Source of the DNA: an uncultured Clostridia bacterium | GTDB taxonomy: Bacteria > Bacillota > Clostridia > Christensenellales > CAG-138 | Assembly: GCA_937915925.1 (NCBI GenBank) | Contig: CALGGM010000039.1 | Span: 1-20,816, forward strand | DNA length: 20,816 nucleotides | Reading direction: 5' to 3' | Shown: positions 15,295 to 20,816 of the stretch, piece after piece | How positions within the stretch are numbered: position 1 is the stretch's first letter | Layout: each line of letters begins with the position of its first letter | Position numbers and translations under genes: made by a program | The notes under the pieces: model-generated | Told to the model about the DNA's origin: nothing | Database searches by the model: none | What the model saw: the letters and a program-made list of their open reading frames with translations, nothing else

Positions 15295-16821
15295 TCAATA
15301 CCCTTCCTTCGCGTGCACGACCGTGCCGTCGACGGCGTTGATGACGATGCACTCGGACGACCGGTTGCTTTGCGCACGTTGGTTTTCGCGATCCGCGCCT
15401 TCGTGCCATCCGTCGAAGAACACGACCCAGCACGGGATCTCATAGTATTCGGGCGAATCCTTGACGCGCAGCGTGTACGGCGTCAGCACCATGCGATAGA
15501 CCTCAAGATCGATCGTGCGATTCTCTCTGCCCTGATACCGCATCGAGGGATAGCAGGCGCTCAGCGTGTTTTTCACGGTGCATACAATCTCGGAAAACGG
15601 AAGCAGCTCCACGTTTGCGTTCGCCTTGCCGACCACCGTTTTCGGATCGGTATAGGAGAAAGACTGAATCCCGGTTTCGTCGACAAAGACCGTCACGGTC
15701 TCGATGCCGATCGGTTTGTTGTACGCGAATCCGTCGCCGCTGCCGTACTCCAATAGGTCGGAGGACTTGAAGCTGTGCTTTTCGACCAGAGGATAGCCGT
15801 CGTAATCGCGGCGCAGCGTGAAGGTCCACCCCGCCGAAACGCATGTCGCGCTGTTCTCCGTCGTATCGTAGAGATCGGCAGGCTCGCCGTATGCGATCGA
15901 AAAGCCCGAAAAACCGAGCCGTTCCAGCTCGCGGTACGCGGCCGTTTCCGCTTCCTCTTTGGAAAGCTTCGGCGTCTGCCATTGCTTAGCATATCGCCGC
16001 ATGATCGCATCGGCGCCGTCCCTGCTGTCCTCCCGATACTGCGTTTCACGGTAGATATAGCCGATGTGCCGACTGCCCTTGTCGATCGTGACGCCGCTCC
16101 ACGACGCATTGGCAAAGCTGTTGATGTTCGCCGTGCCGCCGTTTTCGAGCGTGTAGCGGATGAACTGACCGACATGATACCCTGCGTAATCGGAGACCTT
16201 CGCCCTGTCGAGCTTGTCCGGCGCGTTTTTGATCTGCTCCATGTACCAGTCCGACGTCGCTTCGACCTCCTCAGGCGTGAAGCTCGCCGTATCGTCGCGA
16301 TCGCCGTTCTGCGGCTTGCCCGCCTTTACCCAACGTTCCCATTCTGCGGCTTCGTCGAGGTATGCCTGAAATTCCTTCTGCCAATCCGCCTTCGTCATGG
16401 CGTCGACAAGCTCGCGCTCCGATGGCTTTTCGAGCAGCAGATTCGCAAGTTCAATCACCTGCGCGTCGGTGATCGGCACCTCCTGTGTCTTATAGACCGG
16501 ATAGAACCCGTCCGCCTTGGTATGTACGTCCGCACGGAACGCAAGCGTCACGTAATCGCGGATCTGCACCGCGTCCTCGTCATAGCGCTCCGGGAAGAAC
16601 TGTCCTTTTACCGGCGCTTCGCTCGGCTCCGGCGGTGCGGAAAGCGGCTTGTCCTCCGTTGAAGGTTCCGTCTCTACCCTGTCCTCCTCGGGCTTCTCGG
16701 TCGCGAAAATCTTCTGTTCCAGCACGCTGTCGGATTTATTGACGATGTACTCCTGCTCCGGCGTCGGCAGGCATGCGCAAAGCATTGTGACGGATAAGAG
16801 CAAAAGAATGATGCGCTTCAT
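15295..16821 (-). CDS. Large predicted lipoprotein, DUF6034-like
   Basis: The 508-residue protein opens with a lipoprotein signal, MKRIILLLLSVTMLCAC, with lipobox LCAC and lipidated C17. The following PTPEQEYIVNKSD block resembles the start of the DUF6034 family of Clostridia, my best but unverified assignment. A Pro/Glu/Ser-rich linker (about 44-72) probably spans the cell wall. The large C-terminal region is hydrophilic and may hold paired beta-rich domains, as in membrane-associated sensor or processing lipoproteins; no catalytic motif is recognised. AAAGGAG lies before the ATG at 16821. The gene has an unusual promoter with 11-bp tandem repeats in place of a -35 box, suggesting activator-dependent expression. 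Confidence 0.8.
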   Translation of the reverse strand: MKRIILLLLSVTMLCACLPTPEQEYIVNKSDSVLEQKIFATEKPEEDRVETEPSTEDKPLSAPPEPSEAPVKGQFFPERYDEDAVQIRDYVTLAFRADVHTKADGFYPVYKTQEVPITDAQVIELANLLLEKPSERELVDAMTKADWQKEFQAYLDEAAEWERWVKAGKPQNGDRDDTASFTPEEVEATSDWYMEQIKNAPDKLDRAKVSDYAGYHVGQFIRYTLENGGTANINSFANASWSGVTIDKGSRHIGYIYRETQYREDSRDGADAIMRRYAKQWQTPKLSKEEAETAAYRELERLGFSGFSIAYGEPADLYDTTENSATCVSAGWTFTLRRDYDGYPLVEKHSFKSSDLLEYGSGDGFAYNKPIGIETVTVFVDETGIQSFSYTDPKTVVGKANANVELLPFSEIVCTVKNTLSACYPSMRYQGRENRTIDLEVYRMVLTPYTLRVKDSPEYYEIPCWVVFFDGWHEGADRENQRAQSNRSSECIVINAVDGTVVHAKEGY

Positions 16822-16859
16822 GTGATACTCCTTTCTGTTCTTTGTTTCGTTCCGCCCGC

Positions 16860-16865
16860 AGTATA
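16860..16865 (-). promoter_or_regulatory. -10 box of the DUF6034-like lipoprotein gene, no good -35
   Basis: On the minus strand, TATACT stands alone: the hexamers at 17-18 nt upstream match TTGACA poorly. This spot is instead covered by the 11-bp tandem repeats at 16869-16912, as in promoters that need an activator bound at -35. Confidence 0.6.
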
Positions 16866-16868
16866 CCG

Positions 16869-16912
16869 CAGAACTTGTAACAGAGTCTTCACAGAGTTGT
16901 ATCAGGGTTGTA
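16869..16912 (-). repeat. Four 11-bp tandem repeat units, candidate response-regulator site
   Basis: On the minus strand the units read TACAACCCTGA (16902-16912), TACAACTCTGT (16891-16901), GAAGACTCTGT (16880-16890) and TACAAGTTCTG (16869-16879). The strict 11-bp period puts each unit on the same DNA face. This is the layout of OmpR/PhoB-type response-regulator sites. The block ends three bases from the -10 box. Confidence 0.6.
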
Positions 16913-16944
16913 AAATCGGCCCGGTGCGCCGTTTCTTATATGAT

Positions 16945-16972
16945 TTGACTTTCCCGCGGGACATGCTATAAT
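16945..16972 (+). promoter_or_regulatory. Promoter of the aminotransferase gene
   Basis: -35 TTGACT (16945-16950), a 16-nt spacer ending in TGC (extended -10) and consensus -10 TATAAT (16967-16972). The spacer contains a perfect 10-bp palindrome, TCCCGCGGGA (16952-16961). It is divergent from the lipoprotein promoter, 32 bases from the tandem repeats. Confidence 0.83.
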
Positions 16973-17006
16973 CGAGTTGATAACGACCCGAAAGGAGTTT
17001 ATTGGA

Positions 17007-18293
17007 ATGATCCCGTATTCTCAGTTGGACAGGACGGCGCTCGAAACGGAACTTCAAAGCGTCAGAGAAGCGTATGAGGCGGTAAAGGCGAAAGGGCTGA
17101 AGCTCGACATGTCGCGCGGCAAGCCCGGCAAGGCGCAGCTCGATCTGAGCAACGATATGCTCCGGGTGCTCTCCGATCGCGAGGACTGCTATGACGATGC
17201 GCTCGACGTGTGCAACTACGGCAACCTTGCCGGTATTCCTTCCGCAAGAAAGCTGTTTGCGGAGCTTCTGGACGTCAAGCCCTCCGAGGTGATCGTCGGC
17301 GGAAGCGCTTCCTTGCAGCTCATGTATAACCTGATCGCAACGGCGTTTTCACACGGCCTTCTGCACAGTCCCGAACCGTGGTCGAAGCGCGGCAAGGTAC
17401 GGTTCCTCTGCCCCGCGCCCGGCTATGACCGGCATTTCCGCATCACGGAGTTCTTCGGCATGGAGCTGATCCCGATCGCCATGACCGAGGAAGGTCCCGA
17501 CATGGACGCGGTGCTGCAGTGGATCAAGGATCCGAGCGTACTCGGCATGTGGTGCGTACCGAAGTATTCGAATCCCGACGGCATTATCTACTCGAACCGC
17601 GTGATCCACGCGATCGCGTCGATGAAGCACGCGGCGCCGGACTTTGCGCTGATGTGGGACAACGCGTACTGCATCCACGAGTTCGACGGCGATTACGTTC
17701 CGTTCCCGGATATTCTGAAGCTCTGCGCCGAATACGGCAATCCCGATATGGTGTATGAGTTCGCCTCCACCTCGAAGGTCACCTTCCCCGGCGCGGGCAT
17801 CTCCGCCTTCTGCGCGAGCGAAGCGAACATTGCGTACTTCCAGAAAACGCTCGGCGTGCAGATCATCAGCTTCGACAAGGTGAATCAGCTGCGCCATGTC
17901 CGCTTCTTAAAGGACAAGCCCACGACACTTGCGCTGATGAAAAAGCATGCGGCGATCTTGAAGCCGCGGTTTGACGCCGTCTGCGACGCGCTCGACCGTG
18001 AGATCGTCCCCCGCGGGATCGGACATTTCAACCGTCCGAAGGGAGGCTACTTCGTCAGCCTGTATGCCATGCCGCAGACCGCAAAGCGCGCGCTGCAGCT
18101 GGTCAGGGAAGCGGGCGTCACGATGACCCCGGCAGGCGCGACGTACCCGTACGGACAGGATCCGTTCGACAGCAACATCCGCATTGCTCCGACGCTTCCG
18201 CCCGTGGAAGAGCTCGAACAGGCGATCGACGTGTTCTGCCTGTGCCTGAGAATCGCGGCGCTCGAACAGCTTTTGAAGGCAGCCGCAAATTAA
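17007..18293 (+). CDS. PLP-dependent aminotransferase, class I (MocR-like/AspAT subgroup)
   Basis: The 428-residue protein is a fold-type I aminotransferase of the family often called putative aspartate aminotransferase (Aminotran_MocR, subgroup 1c). It opens with the characteristic LDMSRGKPGKAQLDLSND block (33-50). Cofactor-site residues are in order: GGSASLQLM (98-106), N189 in KYSNPDG, D218 and Y221 in WDNAY, the Schiff-base lysine K257 in ASTSKVTFPGAG, and R392 in IRIAPTLPP for the substrate carboxylate. Despite the family name there is no DNA-binding domain. Likely reaction: amino-group transfer between aspartate or a similar amino acid and 2-oxoglutarate. AAAGGAG precedes the ATG at 17007; an in-frame ATG at 16977 lies in the leader. 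It appears to be a single-gene unit. Confidence 0.93.
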   Translation: MIPYSQLDRTALETELQSVREAYEAVKAKGLKLDMSRGKPGKAQLDLSNDMLRVLSDREDCYDDALDVCNYGNLAGIPSARKLFAELLDVKPSEVIVGGSASLQLMYNLIATAFSHGLLHSPEPWSKRGKVRFLCPAPGYDRHFRITEFFGMELIPIAMTEEGPDMDAVLQWIKDPSVLGMWCVPKYSNPDGIIYSNRVIHAIASMKHAAPDFALMWDNAYCIHEFDGDYVPFPDILKLCAEYGNPDMVYEFASTSKVTFPGAGISAFCASEANIAYFQKTLGVQIISFDKVNQLRHVRFLKDKPTTLALMKKHAAILKPRFDAVCDALDREIVPRGIGHFNRPKGGYFVSLYAMPQTAKRALQLVREAGVTMTPAGATYPYGQDPFDSNIRIAPTLPPVEELEQAIDVFCLCLRIAALEQLLKAAAN

Positions 18294-18300
18294 TGCAGAT

Positions 18301-18335
18301 ATGCTCCCGAAAACCTTTGACAGGTTCGGGAGCAT
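18301..18335 (+). other. Hairpin after the aminotransferase gene with a -35 box in its loop
   Basis: ATGCTCCCG (18301-18309) pairs perfectly with CGGGAGCAT (18327-18335). An inner stem AACC/GGTT follows after a two-base bulge, leaving the loop TTTGACA (18316-18322), which contains the whole -35 box of the next gene. No T-run follows, so it is at best a weak terminator for the aminotransferase transcript. Confidence 0.7.
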
Positions 18336-18345
18336 TCGTTATAAT
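18317..18345 (+). promoter_or_regulatory. Consensus promoter of the coiled-coil membrane protein gene
   Basis: Full consensus -35 TTGACA (18317-18322), a 17-nt spacer and full consensus -10 TATAAT (18340-18345). The -35 box and most of the spacer lie inside the hairpin at 18301-18335. GAGAGGAGC follows before the ATG at 18386. Confidence 0.87.
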
Positions 18346-18385
18346 ATGAGTGTAAATCATATATTTCTTTGAGAGGAGCGCATTT

Positions 18386-18940
18386 ATGGAACTGAAAGAC
18401 CAAATTCTGCAAACCAAAGAACGTAAAAAAGGGTTTTTGAAGGCAATGCCCGAATCGACCCGTATGCAGGTGGACACCTACACGAAGCTCGATAAGATTT
18501 CCGGCAGCTACTGGATCGTGATCATCTGCGGCGCGGTGCTCGCCCTGATCGGCTATCTGATCGCCTGTCTGTCCGAAGCCGAAAGCCGCTGGATCCTGAA
18601 CCTGATTCCCGCAGCGCTTCTGATCGGCGGCAGCGTGATTGCCGCGCTGTACATCAAGTCGCTGACCAAGCGCGCAAAGAAAGCGATCACGCTCGGCGCA
18701 CAGGATTACGTCGACGAGCTGAATGCGATCAATGCGCGGATCTCCGGTCTTGAAAAGGCGGAGAAAGCCCGCGTCGAGGCTGAGAAGCAGGAAGCGAAGG
18801 CAAAGGCGCGCGCGGAAGCGGCGCAGCGCGATGCGGAGCTTGCCATGCAGAAGCAGCAGGAAGCCATGCAGGACGCGGCAAAAGCGACCCAGAACGTCGC
18901 GCAGCAGGTCGCGGAGCAGACCGTTCCCCCGCAGGAATAA
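18386..18940 (+). CDS. Two-span membrane protein with C-terminal Ala/Glu-rich coiled coil, unknown function
   Basis: I do not recognise a family. The 184-residue protein has a charged N-terminal segment (1-40), two hydrophobic spans (about 43-62 and 70-90) joined by a short acidic loop, and a long helical tail (about 106-175) rich in Ala, Glu, Lys and Gln. The heptad-like tail suggests a coiled coil in the cytoplasm, assuming both termini are inside. This resembles small membrane scaffolds, but composition alone gives no function. The tail is low in complexity, so database matches to it would be unreliable. The strong promoter and ribosome binding site suggest it is well expressed. It forms a single-gene unit with its own terminator. 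Confidence 0.85.
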   Translation: MELKDQILQTKERKKGFLKAMPESTRMQVDTYTKLDKISGSYWIVIICGAVLALIGYLIACLSEAESRWILNLIPAALLIGGSVIAALYIKSLTKRAKKAITLGAQDYVDELNAINARISGLEKAEKARVEAEKQEAKAKARAEAAQRDAELAMQKQQEAMQDAAKATQNVAQQVAEQTVPPQE

Positions 18941-18950
18941 CACACAAAGC

Positions 18951-18989
18951 AAAAAACGACCCGTCGGTTTCCCGGCGGGTCGATTTTTT
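18951..18989. terminator. Bidirectional terminator between convergent genes
   Basis: An 11-bp stem, CGACCCGTCGG (18957-18967) with CCGGCGGGTCG (18972-18982) including one G-T pair, has the loop TTTC. Six A residues precede it and ATTTTTT follows, so both strands have a T-tail. Confidence 0.92.
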
Positions 18990-18994
18990 GCCGA

Positions 18995-20098
18995 TCAAAG
19001 CTTTGCGAGGCTCTTTGAGATCATATGTCCCTGATAATTGACGTCTCCGGTGACCTCCTTGATCACATGGATCTCCGGCGGCAGATCGACCTGTTCGTCC
19101 TTTTCGTTCAGCTGTACGTCGAGGATCGCGCAGTTCGCGTTGGTCGGGTACGTATCGACCGTGCAGTAGCGCCCTTTATAAAGGAAGCAGAACCGGTGCT
19201 TCGAGACGGAGCCGAACTCGGGATCGACCTCCTCAATCTTTCTCAGGTATTCCTTCTGCGAAAGCAAGCGTTCGTTCTCGATGCGCTCGATCGGCGAGAT
19301 CGGACGCTTTTCGGTATAGAAGTAGGAGATCGCGTTGTCCGAAACGACCTTGCGCGCGCGGCGCTCCGTGCCCTTTGCTCGGCCCTTGAGGTACGTCTGC
19401 GTGATGTTCTGCTCGACCGGTTCGTATGCGGAAAGATCGCCGCCGTCAACGTATTCGATCAGGAACTTGCGTTCCAGCTGCGCAGGCGGGATCTCGCCGA
19501 GGATCGCATAGACCTCGTTCATCGCCTTGCGGATCTTGTTCTCAAAGTTATAGGAGTTTCCGATCACGACGCGGTGCTTGTGGTTGCGCCAGCACAAAAG
19601 CGTCGCGTCCTCCTTCTCCCTCGCCTGTTCAAGCGTTTCGTAGCGCGCGGCGTTGTCATAGTTGTAAGCGAACTCCGCGCCCTTCGACGAGGACACGAGA
19701 TGGATCACCGCATCGTAGGAGTCAAGGATCTCCTTTTCCGTGAGATCGAACCGCGCAATGACCTGACTGAATTCCTTCTGCGAAACGTACGCTCTGTCGT
19801 CCATCACGCCGCGATCGCAGATGACGAGGACCTTGTCCTCCGGAACGATCTGCGCCGCTTCCATGGCGAGCTTTTCCTTGTGGAGCTGCGAGGACACGAC
19901 GAAATACTGGAAATCGAACATGGAAAGACAGTTTCCGAACGGCTTGATTCCGAATCCGCTGATGAGCTCCGTTGCGGCTTCCGGCACGATCAGCACGCGG
20001 TAGCCGATGCTCGAAAGCTCCTTTACAAGGTGCGAGGTCAGCGTCGTCTTGCCGCCCGCAGGTCCGCCCGTGAGGACGATCTTTTTAATGCTTTTCAT
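18995..20098 (-). CDS. P-loop nucleotide kinase fused to a CYTH-like domain (Ttd14-like)
   Basis: The 367-residue protein has two parts. The N-terminal kinase-like domain (about 1-200) has a Walker A GGPAGGKTT (11-19), VPEAATEL (38-45) and a Walker B-like VLVICDRGVMDDRAY (90-104), matching the AAA_28/NadR-like P-loop group. The C-terminal part starts with LERKFLIEY (208-216), the ExExK-like opening of CYTH/triphosphate tunnel proteins, and continues with strands rich in Lys, Arg and Glu (ITQTYLKG, RRARKV, ISYFYTEKRPI). This order matches animal Ttd14 and its bacterial relatives. Substrate is unknown; GTP or another nucleotide plus a phosphate-rich ligand is the likely guess. AAAGGA precedes the ATG at 20098. 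It is probably cytoplasmic. Confidence 0.83.
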   Translation of the reverse strand: MKSIKKIVLTGGPAGGKTTLTSHLVKELSSIGYRVLIVPEAATELISGFGIKPFGNCLSMFDFQYFVVSSQLHKEKLAMEAAQIVPEDKVLVICDRGVMDDRAYVSQKEFSQVIARFDLTEKEILDSYDAVIHLVSSSKGAEFAYNYDNAARYETLEQAREKEDATLLCWRNHKHRVVIGNSYNFENKIRKAMNEVYAILGEIPPAQLERKFLIEYVDGGDLSAYEPVEQNITQTYLKGRAKGTERRARKVVSDNAISYFYTEKRPISPIERIENERLLSQKEYLRKIEEVDPEFGSVSKHRFCFLYKGRYCTVDTYPTNANCAILDVQLNEKDEQVDLPPEIHVIKEVTGDVNYQGHMISKSLAKL

Positions 20099-20148
20099 GG
20101 TAGGATCCTTTCGATCTGGTCTTGAACGGCACAATCCCGTCCGTATAC

Positions 20149-20177
20149 AGTATAGCACATGCGTTCACCGATTTCCA
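20149..20177 (-). promoter_or_regulatory. Promoter of the kinase-CYTH gene, extended -10
   Basis: On the minus strand, -35 TGGAAA (20172-20177), a 17-nt spacer ending in TGC (extended -10) and -10 TATACT (20149-20154). The -35 is weak but the extended -10 compensates. The leader is about 45 nt and carries AAAGGA. Confidence 0.7.
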
Positions 20178-20358
20178 CCATTATTTTGTCAGCCTCCTTC
20201 GGTCCGCAAACGAAAGTATACGGCGTATCGCGCGTTCTTTAACGATCCGTTTATCCTGTCGAAAACGCGGCATTTTTTCACCGGATCCGAGCGGGAACGC
20301 GCATCACATCTTGTACATATTCGGTTCATTTTTTCTTCACATTTCTTTCATTAAGGGC
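20178..20358. other. Intergenic stretch between divergent promoters
   Basis: The gap between the kinase-CYTH start (20098) and the secreted-protein start (20469) is 370 bases and holds both promoters. In the part between them I see no coding sequence with a ribosome binding site and no RNA gene. The only small element noted is the odd-length palindrome ATACGGCGTAT (20218-20228). The right end is T-rich (20328-20351), possibly an upstream promoter element. Confidence 0.5.
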
Positions 20359-20387
20359 TTGCTATTTGACGCGGTTTCCGATATAAT
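20359..20387 (+). promoter_or_regulatory. Promoter of the secreted-protein gene
   Basis: -35 TTGCTA (20359-20364), a 17-nt spacer and consensus -10 TATAAT (20382-20387). The T-rich sequence just upstream could add strength. The expected start is near 20394, giving a leader of about 75 nt. Confidence 0.75.
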
Positions 20388-20403
20388 GTCTTCGTATAGA
20401 ACT

Positions 20404-20431
20404 GGGTACATATATCTTTTGGTATATGCCC
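20404..20431 (+). other. Hairpin in the 5' leader of the secreted-protein gene
   Basis: GGG (20404-20406) and CATATATC (20409-20416) pair with GGTATATG (20421-20428) and CCC (20429-20431), with a two-base bulge and a TTTT loop. It sits early in the predicted leader, 20 or more bases before the GGAGG site, so it may protect the mRNA 5' end. It does not look like a known riboswitch. Confidence 0.4.
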
Positions 20432-20468
20432 GAAGAGGTTCAAATAAGTAAGGAGGAAGAAACGAAAC

Positions 20469-20816
20469 ATGAGAAAAACCATTTCTCTGGTCCTGGCAGT
20501 CCTGATGATGCTTGCCCTGCTTCCCGCAGTCAAGCTCAACAGCGCTTCGGCGGATTCCGTTGAGAAAACGTATACGCTTGTCAGCTCTGCCGATGATCTG
20601 ACTGCCGACGGTTCCTATCTGGTTGTCAGTGCAAATGCTGCCGGTGAAGCAAAAGCGCTTGCCAATCAGAAATCCAACAACCGCGGTGTCGCTGACGTTA
20701 CAGTCACGGAAGATCTTACGATCGTCCTGACATCAGATCAGCTCGCTGCGGCTGCAGATGATGCAAAGCCGTTTGAATTGAAGCTTGGCGGCAATGCAGC
20801 CGATGGCTGGTCGTTC
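20469..20816 (+). CDS. Secreted protein with N-terminal signal peptide, cut by the window edge
   Basis: An open frame runs 116 codons from the ATG at 20469 to the window end with no stop. GTAAGGAGGAAG gives a strong ribosome binding site. The first 28 residues form a classic signal peptide: MRKT, a hydrophobic core, and cleavage after NSASA. The mature part begins YTLVSSADDLTADGSYLVVS and continues with ALANQKSNNRG and a strand-rich segment. This resembles a beta-sandwich module seen near the N-terminus of large extracellular proteins of gut bacteria, but I cannot name the family. The codons look richer in T-ending forms than neighbouring genes, which may reflect high expression. Whether it is anchored to the wall or free depends on the missing C-terminus. 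Confidence 0.85.
   Translation, partial: MRKTISLVLAVLMMLALLPAVKLNSASADSVEKTYTLVSSADDLTADGSYLVVSANAAGEAKALANQKSNNRGVADVTVTEDLTIVLTSDQLAAAADDAKPFELKLGGNAADGWSF

Noticed and set aside
18301..18335. Standard rho-independent terminator for the aminotransferase gene
   Set aside because: The stem is strong but no T-run follows on the plus strand, so it is listed as a hairpin instead.
19025..20125. 366-codon plus-strand frame opposite the kinase-CYTH gene
   Set aside because: Antisense shadow rich in Arg/Asp/Val; the minus frame carries Walker A and CYTH motifs and a proper ribosome binding site.

Overview
The window looks like ordinary chromosome from an anaerobic, Gram-positive-type bacterium of the Bacillota, most likely class Clostridia. 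Reasons: moderately high GC by eye, strong GGAGG-type ribosome binding sites, near-consensus sigma-A promoters with 16-17 nt spacers, an ftsA-ftsZ pair, MtaB, a C_GCAxxG_C_C family protein, and lipoproteins of a Clostridia-type unknown family. No mobile element, CRISPR array, rRNA or phage gene was seen. The species cannot be named from sequence alone.

Left part (1-5652, all minus strand): the 5' part of a tRNA-Arg(ACG) with its own promoter; murC (peptidoglycan precursor synthesis) with its own promoter and terminator; then, in transcription order, the operon prmA - rsmE - mtaB - HIT protein, which modifies the translation apparatus (ribosomal protein L11, 16S rRNA, tRNA). Upstream of it is a UPF0489 protein whose promoter predicts a leaderless mRNA.

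Middle (5793-13294): ftsA-ftsZ on the plus strand with a strong extended -10 promoter and a shared hairpin terminator. Next is a convergent, minus-strand, minimal ComEC-like membrane protein, also with a leaderless-type promoter. Then on the plus strand come a SIR2 deacylase and a four-gene operon: a small PII-like protein, a CPA2 cation/proton antiporter, an Mrp/NBP35 Fe-S ATPase and a C_GCAxxG_C_C protein.

Right part (13318-20816): a plus-strand operon of a multi-span membrane protein, a small XRE-type repressor and a lipoprotein. A convergent lipoprotein of DUF6034 type follows; its promoter carries 11-bp tandem repeats where the -35 box should be. Then come a class I aminotransferase of the MocR-like/AspAT family, a two-span membrane protein with an Ala/Glu-rich coiled coil, a convergent P-loop kinase-CYTH fusion resembling Ttd14, and the start of a secreted protein cut by the window edge.

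Most genes are housekeeping. The points most worth a second look are the PII-like/antiporter pair, the tandem repeats at 16869-16912, the hairpin that presents a -35 box in its loop at 18301-18335, the two leaderless-type promoters, and the kinase-CYTH fusion. I saw no clear sign of a wholly new multi-gene system.
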